From Treponema sp. (GTDB lineage Bacteria > Spirochaetota > Spirochaetia > Treponematales > Treponemataceae): 12,041 nucleotides of DNA. The DNA is taken from NCBI GenBank assembly GCA_031290005.1, contig JAITOJ010000065.1, positions 1 to 12,041 on the forward strand, in the 5' to 3' direction. Within the stretch, counting starts at the first letter, position 1. Every line of letters starts with the position of its first letter. Below the pieces are notes generated by a model that was given only the letters and a program-made list of their open reading frames with translations, did no database searches and was not told where the DNA came from. The position numbers and the translations under genes were made by a program. Shown here in pieces: positions 6,320 to 12,041 of the stretch.

Positions 6320-7417
6320 CTATATCGTCAGCCTGCGGTTTCTGGCGGTAACTTCCCAGTAATTCACCAATTTGCCGTCCTCTACCACATACGCGCCTGG
6401 ATATAACGCCGTGGTGGGACAAATATGGGTGGGAATGACGTAGAGTATTGTGCCTATAGCGGGAATTTCGCCGGATTCCATGCGAAAAACCCAGTGTTCC
6501 TCGCTTTGGGCAACAGGCTTTGCGCCGTTCATACCGGCGATAATTCCCCGGTCGCCCTGGGGGTCAGAAGCAACGGCCTTGCTGCCCGCATCAATGGTAA
6601 AAAGACTTGGCGCGGGATGGCTCACCACCCGGCAGAGCAGGGCGGCTCCGGGGATAAAGGTAAGATCGCGATATTTTTCATCATACCCGTGGTCTTGCAC
6701 AAAAAAGGTGCCCGGAGAAAGGAACACGCCGGGATTTTTGGCATGGCAAGGGAAGGTGGGCGTCCCGCCCATCACCAGGACCGGTATGACAAAACCCTGG
6801 TTTTCCAGAGAGCTTTTTATGCCAAACAGGATGTCCGTTTTTTCCGCTACCGCCCGCTTCCGTTCATCCGGGTCTTTGATGCCCAGGTGCCCGTCGTAGC
6901 CATGGAAACCCCGAACGCTGATACCTGGAATCTGTGCGGCGGCATGGTAAAAATCCTCAAGAGTATCCAGGGAAACCCCGGTGCGGTTCATCCCCAGATT
7001 GACGTCGATTAGCACCGGCACATTGCCGCCGGAGTCCCGGGCTGTCTTGCCGAGCAGGGTCAGCTGGCCCAGATCGTCCCCGATGGCCCAGAAGCGCGTT
7101 GCGGCGTACCGGGCGCATAGGCGGATAAACCGCTGAATCGCGGGGCCAACCAGCGGATAGGCGACGAGTACGTCCCCGGCGCCGCAGGAAGCGGTCATTT
7201 CCGCCTCGGAGATGGCGGCACACTTGAATCTGGTGATTCCCATCTCAAGCTGGATACGGACAAGGGAAGCCATCTTGTGAGTCTTCACGTGAGGCCACAG
7301 GCGCTCTGGCCCTCCCGCAAGCCCTATGGCCTTGCGGATATTTTCCCGGATAGCGTCTTCGTAATACACCAGGGATGGAGAATCAAGTTCCGCTTCTCGT
7401 TCAAAATGATAGTTCAA
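6320..7417 (-). CDS. PLP enzyme, D-serine dehydratase/D-threonine aldolase family
   Basis: This 365-residue fold-type III PLP enzyme has an alanine-racemase-like N-terminal barrel and a C-terminal beta domain. WPHVKTHK supplies the probable PLP-binding lysine (K45). FHGYDGH and VLVMGGTPT are conserved barrel motifs, the latter probably contacting cofactor phosphate. PTHICPT supplies H331 and C333. In this family, H-x-C is the zinc site of D-serine dehydratase and 3-hydroxy-D-aspartate dehydratase, while characterised D-threonine aldolases have H-x-D. Dehydration to an enamine is therefore more likely than aldol cleavage (inference). The start is a TTG whose bases overlap the RidA stop (TTGA), with GAGG seven bases upstream, so the two genes are translationally coupled. 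Pairing with RidA fits the chemistry, because dehydratases release reactive 2-aminoacrylate-type products. The substrate (D-Ser, D-Thr or 3-hydroxy-D-Asp) is not resolved. Confidence 0.88.
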   Translation of the reverse strand: MNYHFEREAELDSPSLVYYEDAIRENIRKAIGLAGGPERLWPHVKTHKMASLVRIQLEMGITRFKCAAISEAEMTASCGAGDVLVAYPLVGPAIQRFIRLCARYAATRFWAIGDDLGQLTLLGKTARDSGGNVPVLIDVNLGMNRTGVSLDTLEDFYHAAAQIPGISVRGFHGYDGHLGIKDPDERKRAVAEKTDILFGIKSSLENQGFVIPVLVMGGTPTFPCHAKNPGVFLSPGTFFVQDHGYDEKYRDLTFIPGAALLCRVVSHPAPSLFTIDAGSKAVASDPQGDRGIIAGMNGAKPVAQSEEHWVFRMESGEIPAIGTILYVIPTHICPTTALYPGAYVVEDGKLVNYWEVTARNRRLTI

Positions 7418-7884
7418 GGGTTCACCTCAACCAGAAGTTCAATTTCCACCGGCGCGTTGTCCGGCAGAGCGCTCATACCCACGGCAGCGCGGGCCGAGCG
7501 TCCGGTTTCCTCGCCGAAAATATCCACCAGAAGCTGACTCCCGCCGTTTGCCACCCTGGGATGGTCATAGAACGTATCAGACCCTGCCACAAAACAGAGC
7601 ATTTTGACAATCCGCTTCACCCGGTTCAGGTCTCCAATCCGAGACTGAAGATTGGCAAGCAGGTTGAGAATACAGAACCGGGCAGCCGCCTGTCCGTCTT
7701 CTATCGAACATTCCGCGCCCACTTTGCCGGTGTACATCTGCCTGCCGTTGAAAAGCGGGGTGCAACCCGACAGATAATAGAGATTTTCCCCAAATTCTTT
7801 GACCGGTTCATAAATGCCGCCCTGGGCAGGAGGATTCGGCATGGTCAAGCCGTATTTTTCAAGCGCCTTTTCCAGATTCAACAT
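7414..7884 (-). CDS. RidA-family (YjgF/YER057c/UK114) enamine/imine deaminase
   Basis: This 156-residue protein is longer than classical RidA (about 128). It has the N-terminal extension (YGLTMPNPP...) seen in one subgroup of the family. RidA proteins form trimers and hydrolyse reactive enamine/imine intermediates released by PLP enzymes to 2-keto acids and ammonia. Visible signatures are LYYLSG, GKVGAE, DGQAAARFCILNLLA, RIVKMLCFV and the C-terminal RSARAAVGMSALPDNAPVE with the substrate-binding arginine (R132) and E147. ATG 7884 has a good ribosome-binding site (GGAGA, 4-5 nt upstream). A TTTACA-17-TATGAT promoter gives a leader of about 25-30 nt. It is first in an operon with the PLP dehydratase, whose start overlaps its stop. 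It is divergent from the YheO/DauR-like regulator, which probably controls it. Calling it RidA sensu stricto would be too precise. Confidence 0.9.
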   Translation of the reverse strand: MLNLEKALEKYGLTMPNPPAQGGIYEPVKEFGENLYYLSGCTPLFNGRQMYTGKVGAECSIEDGQAAARFCILNLLANLQSRIGDLNRVKRIVKMLCFVAGSDTFYDHPRVANGGSQLLVDIFGEETGRSARAAVGMSALPDNAPVEIELLVEVNP

Positions 7885-7912
7885 ATCTTCTCCGCTGATT
7901 TTATTGCTTTCT

Positions 7913-7929
7913 TTATCATACTGTGATAA
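7913..7929. promoter_or_regulatory. Candidate operator overlapping the ridA -10 box
   Basis: TTATCA (7913-7918) and TGATAA (7924-7929) form an exact inverted repeat with a 5-bp centre. The left arm covers four of the six bases of the ridA -10 hexamer (7915-7920). A protein bound here would block polymerase at ridA. The divergent YheO/DauR-like regulator, 66 bp away, is the obvious candidate ligand. The repeat is short and single, so this is inference from position and symmetry. Confidence 0.4.
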
Positions 7930-7943
7930 GCTGATTTTGTAAA
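7915..7943 (-). promoter_or_regulatory. Promoter of the ridA-PLP dehydratase operon
   Basis: On the minus strand, TTTACA (7938-7943), a 17-bp spacer and TATGAT (7915-7920) lead to a start near 7908 and a leader of about 25 nt with a GGAGA ribosome-binding site. The divergent regulator has an AAGGGG ribosome-binding site (7982-7987), but I could not assign it a convincing promoter. AATAAT at 7973 is the best -10, though it lies too close to that site. Confidence 0.6.
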
Positions 7944-7994
7944 TAAGATATGTGAAAAAAATTTAGGGAAAGAATAATTTTAAGGGGAATTAGT

Positions 7995-8669
7995 ATGAAT
8001 TCTCTCTATGACCAATGGGATTTGTTCTCAAAAATAATGACCCTTCTGGAACAACACTTGGGAAATAAGTGCGAAATAGTGCTCCATGACCTTACCAAGG
8101 AATATTCCAGTACGATTGTGGATATTCGCAACGGGCATATTACCGGACGCAAGGTTGGCGACGCGGGGAGCAATCTGGGGCTTGAGGTGCTGCGGGGTAC
8201 GGTTCAGGATGGCGACCAGTTTAACTATATCACGTACACCAGGGACAACAAGGTGCTGCGCTCGTCGTCGATTTATTTTCGCGGCGACAACAGCAAGGTC
8301 ATTGGGGCGCTCTGCGTCAATCTTGATATCACCCAAAGCCTCCAGTACGAGGACTATCTGCGCCAGTTTAATCAGTTTTCCCCGGAGAAAACGGACAGCC
8401 GGGATACCGGAGGGGCAGTTACAGAAATCTTTGCAAATTCCGTTCAAGAGCTTCTGGAATACCTCATGGGCGAGGCGCTCGCTCAAATCGGAAAATCCGT
8501 GTCTCAAATGAACCGGGACGACAAACTCCAGTTTATCCATTTCCTCGACCAAAAGGGGGCTTTTCTCATAACCCGTTCCGGGGATATGGTGTGCGACTTC
8601 CTGAAAATCAGCAAATATACCCTGTACCGTTATCTGGAAATTACCAGGGAAGAGCACGAAGAAAAGTAG
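7995..8669 (+). CDS. YheO/DauR-type transcriptional regulator (PAS-like sensor plus HTH)
   Basis: This 224-residue regulator has the two-part layout of the YheO/DauR family. Residues about 5-115 are the YheO-like PAS sensor: CEIVLHDL, RNGHITGRKVGD, LRSSSIYFRG and VIGALCVNLDI. Residues about 145-220 are the C-terminal region with the helix-turn-helix: FANSVQELLEYLMGEAL, then LDQKGAFLITRSGDMVCDFL and ISKYTLYRYLEI as the recognition helix. DauR represses D-arginine catabolic genes and responds to a catabolite of the pathway. By analogy this protein probably senses a D-amino acid or its keto acid and controls the genes on both sides. ATG 7995 follows AAGGGG with a 7-nt spacer. The deacylase gene follows after 37 bp and is probably cotranscribed. 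The ligand and direction of control are unknown. Confidence 0.88.
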   Translation: MNSLYDQWDLFSKIMTLLEQHLGNKCEIVLHDLTKEYSSTIVDIRNGHITGRKVGDAGSNLGLEVLRGTVQDGDQFNYITYTRDNKVLRSSSIYFRGDNSKVIGALCVNLDITQSLQYEDYLRQFNQFSPEKTDSRDTGGAVTEIFANSVQELLEYLMGEALAQIGKSVSQMNRDDKLQFIHFLDQKGAFLITRSGDMVCDFLKISKYTLYRYLEITREEHEEK

Positions 8670-8672
8670 CGC

Positions 8673-8684
8673 AAAAAATTTTTT
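8673..8684. other. A6T6 tract between the regulator and deacylase genes
   Basis: A perfect AAAAAATTTTTT palindrome starts 3 bp after the regulator stop. Such tracts bend DNA, and as RNA it could form only a weak A-U hairpin. It is not GC-rich enough for an intrinsic terminator. No role is shown. Confidence 0.3.
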
Positions 8685-8706
8685 GTTAATAAAATTCAGG
8701 TGTGAT

Positions 8707-10308
8707 ATGACAGACAGGCTAATTATTCGCAACGCTTTTATGGTGGATGGCAGCGGTTCCCCCGGATACAAGGGGGACTTGCTTGCCCAGGACGGAATTA
8801 TCCGGGAGCTTGGCATAGTCAGCGGGTCGCTGGGGAGCGTTATCGACGCAAAAGGGAAAATCCTGTGTCCGGGGTTTATCGACATGCATCGGCACTGTGA
8901 CGTAGCTGCCCTAAAAGAAGGCTTCGGAAAACTGGAACTTTTACAAGGGATTACCACCTGCGTTGCGGGTAACTGCGGCATGTCGCCGGTTCCCAATGCG
9001 CCGCGTTACCGCGCCCAGCTTCAAAATTATCTTGCGCCCTGTTTGGGAACCTTTGAAAACGAAACTTTTTCTACGCACCGGGAATACGCGGAGCGGCTGC
9101 GCTCAATTCTGCTGCCTCTGGACATGTTTTTTTTTGCCGGCATGGGGGCAATCAGGATTGCGGTAAAAGGATTCAGCTCCGCGCCTTTTACCTCCGGGGA
9201 ACTGAAAGCCGCCCGTTCTTTGCTTCAGGACGCGCTTGACGAAGGAGCGTTTGGGCTGTCTATCGGGCTTATGTATGTGCCTGAACTGTATAGTTCCACC
9301 GAAGAAATCGCGGCCCTGGCATCGGTGATGAAAGGCGGCAGGGGCATTCTCTGTACCCACATGCGCTGGGAGACGGAAAAACTGCTCCTGGCGGTGCGGG
9401 AAGTAATCGACATCGCCAAAAAGGCGGAAGTCCCTCTGGAAATCAGCCACTTCAAGGCCGCGGGGGTCAAAGCCTGGGGCAGGGTTCTGCATGAAACCAT
9501 CGACCTTATCGAAGCCGAGCGGGCCAAAGGCATGGACATTACCGTCGATTTTTACCCCTATGACTGCGGTTCTTCCACCATGATGCAGATGCTGCCTCCG
9601 GGCTATTTGAGCATGGGGATTGAGGAAGCCATCGCGGGCCTCGATAAAAGCGAAAACATACAGAAGATGCGGAAGCTCCTTACCGAAGGGGAGCCGGGGT
9701 GGGACAATCTGTCCAAAACCATCGGCTGGGACAGAACGGTAGTCAGTTCCGTGTCTTTGCCGGAAAATCAACAGTGGTGGGGCTTAACCGTGATGGAATG
9801 CGTGAAGGAATCCGGAGCCGCGGACGAAGCGGAATTTGTGGCCCGTCTTATGCACAGCGAAAAAGGCAAGGTGGCGATTATCAACCGCAGCATGTCCCAG
9901 GAGGACATCGACACCATCGCGGGGCTTCCCTATTCGTCCCTGATTTCGGACGCTCTCTATGGCGACATGAAAGGCCCGCACCCCCGGCTTACCGGCGCGT
10001 TCCCGCGTTTTTTGCGGGACTTTGTCCGGGATCGGAAGGTACTGTCCCTGGAAACCGCGATCCGCAAGATGACCAGCCAGAACGCCGCCCGCCTGGGCCT
10101 GACTGACCGGGGGTTGCTCGCTCCGGGCCGCCGGGCGGATATGCTTATCTTTGACACTGGGGAATTCAGGGATACCTCAACATTTCTTACCCCCACCGGC
10201 CATGCAGAAGGGCTCTCTTACGCCTTTATCAATGGCCGCAAGGTTGTGGAAAATGGACGGCTCACCCGTGGCGATGGAGGCGCGGTGCTGGCGTCTCCCC
10301 GCGCATAG
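8707..10308 (+). CDS. N-acyl-D-amino-acid deacylase (D-aminoacylase family)
   Basis: This 533-residue amidohydrolase-superfamily enzyme should release free D-amino acids from N-acyl-D-amino acids. Key motifs are FIDMHRHCD (H61 and H63), AGNCGMSPVP with the family's bridging metal ligand C90, SIGLMYVPE, CTHMRWE (H218), EISHFKAAG (H248), DFYPYDCGSS, and ISDALYGD followed by GPHPRLTGAFPR (D415, probable catalytic Asp). The H-to-H spacing of 30 equals that recalled for the Alcaligenes D-aminoacylase (H220 and H250). The interval from H248 to D415 is about 50 residues longer, which accounts for the length above the usual 480-500. The start is ATG 8707, with AGGTG four bases upstream; an ATG 24 bp earlier has no such site. 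There is no signal peptide, so it is cytoplasmic. It probably shares a transcript with the regulator 37 bp upstream. Acyl-group and side-chain preference are not readable from sequence. Confidence 0.9.
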   Translation: MTDRLIIRNAFMVDGSGSPGYKGDLLAQDGIIRELGIVSGSLGSVIDAKGKILCPGFIDMHRHCDVAALKEGFGKLELLQGITTCVAGNCGMSPVPNAPRYRAQLQNYLAPCLGTFENETFSTHREYAERLRSILLPLDMFFFAGMGAIRIAVKGFSSAPFTSGELKAARSLLQDALDEGAFGLSIGLMYVPELYSSTEEIAALASVMKGGRGILCTHMRWETEKLLLAVREVIDIAKKAEVPLEISHFKAAGVKAWGRVLHETIDLIEAERAKGMDITVDFYPYDCGSSTMMQMLPPGYLSMGIEEAIAGLDKSENIQKMRKLLTEGEPGWDNLSKTIGWDRTVVSSVSLPENQQWWGLTVMECVKESGAADEAEFVARLMHSEKGKVAIINRSMSQEDIDTIAGLPYSSLISDALYGDMKGPHPRLTGAFPRFLRDFVRDRKVLSLETAIRKMTSQNAARLGLTDRGLLAPGRRADMLIFDTGEFRDTSTFLTPTGHAEGLSYAFINGRKVVENGRLTRGDGGAVLASPRA

Positions 10309-10311
10309 GGG

Positions 10312-10776
10312 CTACAGCGAATTCGCCAAGTCAAGCAAGTCCCGCTGAATCTCCGGTTTCTGTTTCTGTCCGTAGATCCCCGCGATATCGGTTAAAAATT
10401 CTTTTAGCTGCTTCCGGGCATTGGGGTTATCAAGGTTTTTTGGCAGATCCGGCACCGTTAATTCCATACCTGGCTCAATTAAATCGGGGTCAAGCACCAC
10501 GTCGGAGGAAGCAAGCATAATCAGAGGGAAAAAATACCCATTGTCATCGCCATAATTTTTTCTGGCAAGTCCGGAAAGGGTATCTCCCCGGACTACGGTA
10601 TAGTCTTTTGCGCCGGTCAGAATTAACCCCGAACGGTGTTCATCGTACACATCCTGAAAAGCTTCCTCAATTGAATTGGCGGATATAGGTTCTGTATTCG
10701 AAGTTTGCTGGCTTGCACAGGCGGCAATAAGAAAAGCCAGCGATATCAGTGTCAGAACAGCAGCGATTTTTTTCAT
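10312..10776 (-). CDS. LysM-domain lipoprotein
   Basis: This 154-residue exported lipoprotein has a signal peptide (MKKIAAV..., residues 1-19) that ends in a lipobox-like LIAAC with C20 as the lipidated residue. A low-complexity linker rich in Ser, Thr, Asn and Gln follows. A LysM peptidoglycan-binding domain spans about 58-110 (YTVVRGDTLSGLARKNYG ... PGMELTVPD). A helical C-terminal tail spans 112-154. It is therefore probably anchored in a membrane and bound to the cell wall, as a structural or wall-associated protein with no catalytic residues visible. The ATG has an AGGAG ribosome-binding site five bases upstream and a perfect promoter (TTGACA-17-TATACT). It ends 3 bp from the stop of the convergent deacylase gene. 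The family call is firm; the cellular role is not specific. Confidence 0.9.
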   Translation of the reverse strand: MKKIAAVLTLISLAFLIAACASQQTSNTEPISANSIEEAFQDVYDEHRSGLILTGAKDYTVVRGDTLSGLARKNYGDDNGYFFPLIMLASSDVVLDPDLIEPGMELTVPDLPKNLDNPNARKQLKEFLTDIAGIYGQKQKPEIQRDLLDLANSL

Positions 10777-10802
10777 ATTTACTCCTAAAAAGATATACTG
10801 AT

Positions 10803-10831
10803 AGTATAAACTTTATTTTGTCCCTTGTCAA
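10803..10831 (-). promoter_or_regulatory. Promoter of the LysM lipoprotein gene
   Basis: On the minus strand, a perfect TTGACA (10826-10831), a 17-bp spacer and TATACT (10803-10808) give a transcript start near 10796. The leader is about 20 nt and carries AGGAG. This is the best consensus promoter in the window and a leadered contrast to the leaderless ones. Confidence 0.8.
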
Positions 10832-10903
10832 GAAAAAAGTTTGTGAGGTGTGGTTTGCGCAATAAATATTTTTTCTTTTATCTCTATCACAGATTCCTTG
10901 TTA

Positions 10904-11149
10904 TTAACAACCTCCCTTGCCTCTTGTCCGGTTGTCTTTGCTTTTATCTAAAAAAGACCCTGCAATCAACCAAATAAAACTACAAAGAGTTCCGATAACA
11001 ATCGGCGTCATCAGGCCGAAAACAATTCCTTCTCCTAAAACACTTGCAAAGGATAAACCAGATAGACCAGCATATAGAGTTTTTCCTAAAAAACCCGCAA
11101 CAGCAGATACTACTAATAGTATTCTAACTACTTTGACAAAAGTATTCAT
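10904..11149 (-). CDS. Small membrane protein of unknown function
   Basis: This 81-residue protein begins MNTFVKVVRILL. It has hydrophobic segments at about 8-30 and 35-65, so two or three membrane helices with Gly/Ser-rich turns. A charged tail follows (LDKSKDNRTRGKGGC). The start is set by a consensus GGAGG eight bases before ATG 11149. Earlier in-frame starts exist, but they would place this site inside the coding sequence. No family is recognised. It lies 80 bp downstream of the exported-protein gene on the same strand and 127 bp upstream of the LysM lipoprotein start. A TTGTCT upstream (11195-11200) might be a -35, but no good -10 goes with it. The region is A/T-richer than most of the window. 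Confidence 0.65.
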   Translation of the reverse strand: MNTFVKVVRILLVVSAVAGFLGKTLYAGLSGLSFASVLGEGIVFGLMTPIVIGTLCSFIWLIAGSFLDKSKDNRTRGKGGC

Positions 11150-11229
11150 ACAGTAATCCTCCATAATTATTTTTATTCCGCGCATAAGCCGGAGAGACAA
11201 TTAAAATGCGAAAAGGAGAAAAACAGGTA

Positions 11230-11607
11230 TCAGATTCGGAGTTTTAGAGGAATGTTATTTTTCAAATCGTTATAATGTACTTTTATACTGGTAATAATAG
11301 ATGATTTGGCATAAGGCTTGCCGCTAACCGGCGAGCCCAATAGAGATGTAATACGTTGAAAACCCATACGCAACGGAGAAAATTGGGCGCTGCCCGATTT
11401 GGTAATAATTGTCGGTTCCTCTGCCGGATGCTGGATAAAATAGTTTTCCAAAGAACCGAAAATCTTGTCCTGCGTTTTGTTTTCTATCTCGAATTTAACA
11501 GGATGGTACGGTTCCACCGCCGCAAATGAGAATGTTCCCAGTACGGAAAGGGCAGTATAAGCCATTAAAGTAAGATAAAACAGCCTTTTTTTCGTAAACC
11601 TAACCAT
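11230..11607 (-). CDS. Exported protein of unknown function
   Basis: This 125-residue protein has a clear signal peptide (MVRFTKKRLFYLTLMAY..., hydrophobic to about residue 26, SFAA before the likely cut). There is no cysteine near it, so it is probably free in the periplasm, or anchored by an uncleaved helix. The mature part is a mixed polar domain with no motif I recognise; it contains ENYFIQHPAEEP and a hydrophilic C-terminus. I choose ATG 11607: a TTGTCA-17-TACAAT promoter ends 7 nt before it. The longer frame beginning with TTG at 11643 would start inside that -35 box. There is no Shine-Dalgarno sequence, so leaderless translation is predicted. Its own promoter makes it the first gene of a unit that may include the small membrane protein 80 bp downstream. 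Confidence 0.65.
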   Translation of the reverse strand: MVRFTKKRLFYLTLMAYTALSVLGTFSFAAVEPYHPVKFEIENKTQDKIFGSLENYFIQHPAEEPTIITKSGSAQFSPLRMGFQRITSLLGSPVSGKPYAKSSIITSIKVHYNDLKNNIPLKLRI

Positions 11608-11614
11608 AACATTT

Positions 11615-11643
11615 ATTGTACCATAAATAAAAATACCTGACAA
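11615..11643 (-). promoter_or_regulatory. Promoter of the exported-protein gene
   Basis: On the minus strand, TTGTCA (11638-11643), a 17-bp spacer and TACAAT (11615-11620) end 7 nt before ATG 11607. A TTG in the -35 box is in frame with the gene and could be mistaken for its start codon. Confidence 0.65.
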
Positions 11644-11666
11644 GCGGTTGTTTAAGCCCCGCCACC

Positions 11667-12041
11667 TTATTGCGTTACATACTCCGCACCTCTTTTCTCC
11701 AATACCGTGAGGGACGTTAAGGCAAGATAAAAATAGGGAAATCCATCCTCTTCATACGTCGATAAGACGCCGGCTGCTTCCACCCAGTCATCGGGAGCGG
11801 GATACCGCGGTTTCAGCGTGTTACCCGTGTCCTGTGAAACCTTCGGTTCCCAGGCAACTTCAAACCCGGCGTTTCCATCGCTTCCGCAGCAGCCGGGGCC
11901 GTAACGAAGGACGAAACAATACGGAGTCGCGTTCCCCGGATATTGTTCTGATTTAAAAAGCCCCTGGAGTTTAATCGTTTTGCCCAAATAATCTTCTATA
12001 TTAAGATACACGTCATTGGTCTGCGCGATAAACATTTTTTC
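11667..12041 (-). CDS. C-terminal part of a protein of unknown function (DUF1980/TIGR03943-like)
   Basis: The reading frame is open from the right edge of the window to a stop at 11667, giving 124 codons. The first ATG inside is at 12035, but two in-frame codons (Glu, Lys) precede it. No ribosome-binding site is visible in the 6 nt available, so the gene may well continue upstream. The visible part has TNDVYLNIEDYLGKTIKL, a Cys pair in YGPGCCGSDGN, PAPDDWVEAAGVL, and a closing LEKRGAEYVTQ. This resembles the C-terminal domain of the TIGR03943/DUF1980 membrane-associated proteins, which in other bacteria pair with a permease. That call is from memory of the motif pattern and is moderate at best. 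The paired cysteines are the most notable residues and could bind metal. Confidence 0.6.
   Translation of the reverse strand, partial: EKMFIAQTNDVYLNIEDYLGKTIKLQGLFKSEQYPGNATPYCFVLRYGPGCCGSDGNAGFEVAWEPKVSQDTGNTLKPRYPAPDDWVEAAGVLSTYEEDGFPYFYLALTSLTVLEKRGAEYVTQ

Noticed and set aside
6425..7012. A 195-codon plus-strand frame opposite the PLP-enzyme gene
   Set aside because: It is antisense to conserved PLP-enzyme motifs and has no family resemblance.
8028..8996. A 322-codon minus-strand frame across the regulator and deacylase start
   Set aside because: It is antisense to two genes with clear family motifs and shows no domain or plausible start context of its own.
9103..9771. A 222-codon minus-strand frame inside the deacylase gene
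   Set aside because: The His/Arg/Phe-rich product has no recognisable domain and lies wholly antisense to conserved deacylase motifs.
10898..10910. TTGTTA-T-TAACAA palindrome over the stop of the small membrane protein
   Set aside because: It is a short A/T-only symmetry with no U-tract, too weak for a terminator and common by chance in A/T-rich sequence.

Overview
The window looks like ordinary chromosome from a treponeme-type spirochaete of moderate GC content. The clues are a large 580-residue protein of a type I associate with spirochaetes, a small two-helix membrane protein, a LysM lipoprotein with a spirochaete-style lipobox, and short compact transcription units. The assignment rests on protein character only. 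No tRNA, rRNA, CRISPR array, insertion sequence or phage gene is visible. No gene-free stretch exceeds about 130 bp.

Layout. (1) 1-2675: the 5' end of a membrane-protein gene leaves the window on the minus strand, divergent from a thioredoxin gene. The thioredoxin gene runs tail to tail into a minus-strand operon of an exported M23 peptidase followed by a class I dihydroorotase (pyrC). (2) 2676-4459: a small membrane protein gene is convergent with peptidyl-tRNA hydrolase (pth). pth is divergent from a beta-phosphoglucomutase-like HAD hydrolase. (3) 4552-6294: a large protein of unknown function. (4) 6320-10308: a divergent D-amino-acid module. A RidA-family protein and a D-serine dehydratase/D-threonine aldolase-like PLP enzyme lie on the minus strand. 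A YheO/DauR-type regulator and an N-acyl-D-amino-acid deacylase lie on the plus strand. (5) 10312-12041: an A/T-richer end with a LysM lipoprotein, a small membrane protein, an exported protein of unknown function and the C-terminal part of a larger protein, all on the minus strand.

The most coherent functional unit is region 4. The deacylase would free D-amino acids from N-acyl-D-amino acids. The PLP enzyme would eliminate water from a D-beta-hydroxy amino acid, giving a reactive enamine. RidA would hydrolyse that enamine to a 2-keto acid and ammonia. The YheO/DauR-type protein is the likely ligand-sensing regulator, and a TTATCA-N5-TGATAA inverted repeat lies on the ridA -10 box.

The strongest pattern that gene calling misses is in the promoters. 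Six starts (161, 208, 2675, 3692, 3797, 11607) have a -10-like box ending only 6-8 nt before the start codon, so transcription should begin at or next to the ATG (leaderless mRNA). Five of these six lack a Shine-Dalgarno sequence. Other genes (2774, 7884, 10776) have the same promoter type with a 20-30 nt leader and a purine-rich ribosome-binding site. Both modes seem to coexist here.
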